Source of the DNA: BM707 sp041592975
GTDB taxonomy: Bacteria; Desulfobacterota; Desulfuromonadia; Desulfuromonadales; UBA2294
NCBI GenBank assembly: GCA_041592975.1
Contig: JBFHOZ010000123.1
Span: 1 to 7,006 of the forward strand
DNA length: 7,006 nucleotides
Direction: 5' to 3'
The stretch's first letter is position 1. Each line of letters opens with the position of its first letter. The notes under the pieces are model-generated. The model was not told the origin of the DNA and did no database searches. It was given only the letters and a program-made list of their open reading frames with translations. Shown here one piece after another: positions 6,007 through 7,006 of the stretch. A program made the translations under genes and the position numbers.

Positions 6007-6750
6007 TCAGATGGTTTTGACCGGTTTCCCCTCGAGAACCCACTGCTGCACACCCCCCTTGACCGAAAAGAGCTTGCCATACCCCCTGGCCGAGAGATAC
6101 CGGACGGCGATCGGTGATCTCTTCCCCTTGAGGCAGACGACAACCACCTTCTTGTTCCTCGGAATTTCATCGAGACGCGTCTTGAGCTCGTCGAAAGGGA
6201 TATGAACCCGCTTCGGCGTATCGATCCAGAATTTCTCCGCATCACGCTTGAGGCAGACATCCAACAGGACGAAATCCTCGGAGCCGGCCAGCATGCTGAA
6301 AAGTTCATCGGTTGTCACCTGGTCAATGTCGATTTCGGGAAGTTTTTCGATCGACGTCGTCGGGTAGCCGGCTTCGACCCAGGCCGGAAGCCCCTGGCGA
6401 AAGGCATATACGTTTCGGTACCCGAGGCTGACGGCCTTCTCCGCTGCCCGCCACGACGCCGTGCACTTGATCCCGAGACAATAGAAAACAAGCGGCCGGC
6501 TCTTTTCCGGTGGCAGACTCGCCGCCATGTCGTGCAGGGGTGCGTTGATCGAGCCGGTGATGTGCAGATCGTTGAATTCGATCCGGCTCAGGGGAAAGAT
6601 GACCAGCGGATCGCCGCTGTCCATCAGCGCCTTCAGCTCGACGGCGTCTATATCCTTGTAACCTCCCGACTTGGCCGCCGCCGTCGCGGCTGTCAGCACA
6701 ACGATCATCAATACAAACAGAAAAACCCGGCAACTTTTTCCGATTGACAT
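6007..6750 (-). CDS. Exported tandem-domain rhodanese (sulfurtransferase-like)
   Basis: Periplasmic protein of 247 residues, numbered from the ATG at 6750. AAAGGA lies 7 bases before this ATG; an in-frame ATG at 6777 has no such site and would put nine charged residues before the signal peptide. The signal peptide ends ATAAA, with cleavage likely after residue 26. Domain 1 (about 30-130) has loop Cys91 in FYCLGIKCTAS, an unusual C-x4-C arrangement with Cys96, followed by GYRNVYAFRQGLPAW. Domain 2 (about 142-246) has the canonical loop CLKGKRS with Cys206, then GYGKLFSVKGGVQQW. Rhodaneses carry sulfane sulfur on such cysteines and pass it to thiol or cyanide acceptors; the acceptor here is unknown. 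Both domains keep a loop cysteine, unlike classical TST-type enzymes where only the second does. Flanking terminators make it a single-gene unit. A role in periplasmic sulfur handling is inference. Confidence 0.9.
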   Translation of the reverse strand: MSIGKSCRVFLFVLMIVVLTAATAAAKSGGYKDIDAVELKALMDSGDPLVIFPLSRIEFNDLHITGSINAPLHDMAASLPPEKSRPLVFYCLGIKCTASWRAAEKAVSLGYRNVYAFRQGLPAWVEAGYPTTSIEKLPEIDIDQVTTDELFSMLAGSEDFVLLDVCLKRDAEKFWIDTPKRVHIPFDELKTRLDEIPRNKKVVVVCLKGKRSPIAVRYLSARGYGKLFSVKGGVQQWVLEGKPVKTI

Positions 6751-6783
6751 GATTTTTTCCTTTATTAGTAGTTTCACATTATT

Positions 6784-6819
6784 TATTTCTCATTTTTAAC
6801 AAGAGATGTCAACCGTCAA
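6784..6819 (-). promoter_or_regulatory. Possible promoter region of the rhodanese gene
   Basis: The AT-rich spacer between the tRNA terminator and the rhodanese start (6751-6871) holds two overlapping-scale TTGAC boxes on the minus strand: TTGACG at 6814-6819 and TTGACA, a perfect -35 match, at 6807-6812. The -10 partners are weak: GAAATA at 17-base spacing from the second, AAAAAT at 16-base spacing from the first. A promoter must lie in this spacer because the upstream transcript terminates, but its exact position is uncertain. Confidence 0.3.
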
Positions 6820-6871
6820 TTGAGATAAAAGACTGTATTTAAGAGTACTTTTTTACGCGGAAAATTCGCAC

Positions 6872-6906
6872 AAAAAAAAGGACCGGCCGCATCATGCGGC
6901 CGGTCC
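6872..6906 (-). terminator. Intrinsic terminator after tRNA-Leu
   Basis: On the minus strand a perfect 12-base-pair, very GC-rich stem (GGACCGGCCGCA with TGCGGCCGGTCC) closes a 3-base loop and is followed by eight T residues. It starts 10 bases after the tRNA 3' end, so it ends the tRNA transcript. Confidence 0.93.
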
Positions 6907-6916
6907 TGATCTGTCC

Positions 6917-7003
6917 TGGTGCTCTGGGGGAGAGTCGAACTCCCACGTCCCTACGGACACTAGACCCTGAACCTAGCGTGTCTACCAATTCCACCACCAG
7001 AGC
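6917..7003 (-). tRNA. tRNA-Leu (anticodon CAG)
   Basis: A class II tRNA of 87 nucleotides including an encoded CCA end. The acceptor stem is GCTCTGG paired with CCAGAGC, with discriminator A. The D arm contains the leucine-typical AATTGGTAGACAC. The anticodon loop TTCAGGG (6965-6971) gives CAG at 6967-6969, on a stem CTAGG/TCTAG with one G-U pair. A long variable arm GTCC-GTAG-GGAC and the T arm GGGAGTTCGACTCTCCC follow. It closely follows the layout of other bacterial tRNA-Leu(CAG). It decodes CUG codons. Its promoter lies outside the window. Confidence 0.97.
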
Positions 7004-7006
7004 AAA

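Noticed and set aside
1..7006. CRISPR array, insertion sequence or attachment-site repeats, including integration next to tRNA-Leu
   Set aside because: No tandem direct repeats with spacers, no transposase or integrase frames, and no second copy of the tRNA 3' end were seen in the window.

Overview
The window looks like chromosomal DNA of a GC-rich Deltaproteobacterium of the Desulfuromonadales type (Geobacter/Desulfuromonas/Pelobacter relatives). This is inferred from a multihaem c-type cytochrome, a beta-propeller lipoprotein, a Cache-PAS histidine kinase and a Crp/Fnr regulator packed together, plus a proteobacterial tRNA-Leu. No sequence search was possible. All supported genes lie on the minus strand, so the order of transcription runs from high to low coordinates.

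Right end (about 6000-7006): a tRNA-Leu(CAG) with its own strong terminator, an AT-rich spacer, and a monocistronic gene for an exported double-domain rhodanese that closes with a second intrinsic terminator at 5948-5975. Centre (2116-5880): a tightly packed sensory cassette. It encodes a lipoprotein of the branched-chain-amino-acid/amide type of periplasmic binding protein, a membrane histidine kinase (Cache-like sensor, HAMP, PAS, HisKA, HATPase), and a single-domain response regulator whose start overlaps the kinase stop. Left end (1-2074): a DNR-like Crp/Fnr regulator, then after a 50-base gap containing an FNR-box-like palindrome (also a UUCG-capped RNA hairpin), a beta-propeller lipoprotein with a SHOCT-like tail, overlapping by ATGA the start of a multihaem cytochrome c that runs off the left edge.

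The working model, which is inference, is that the binding protein presents a ligand to the kinase, the kinase phosphorylates the stand-alone receiver, and the neighbouring DNR-like regulator adds a redox or nitrogen-oxide input controlling an envelope electron-transfer module (propeller lipoprotein plus cytochrome). No ABC permease or ATPase genes accompany the binding protein, which favours sensing over transport. The rhodanese and the tRNA appear to be separate transcription units. No mobile elements, CRISPR arrays or gene-free stretches above 300 bases were seen.
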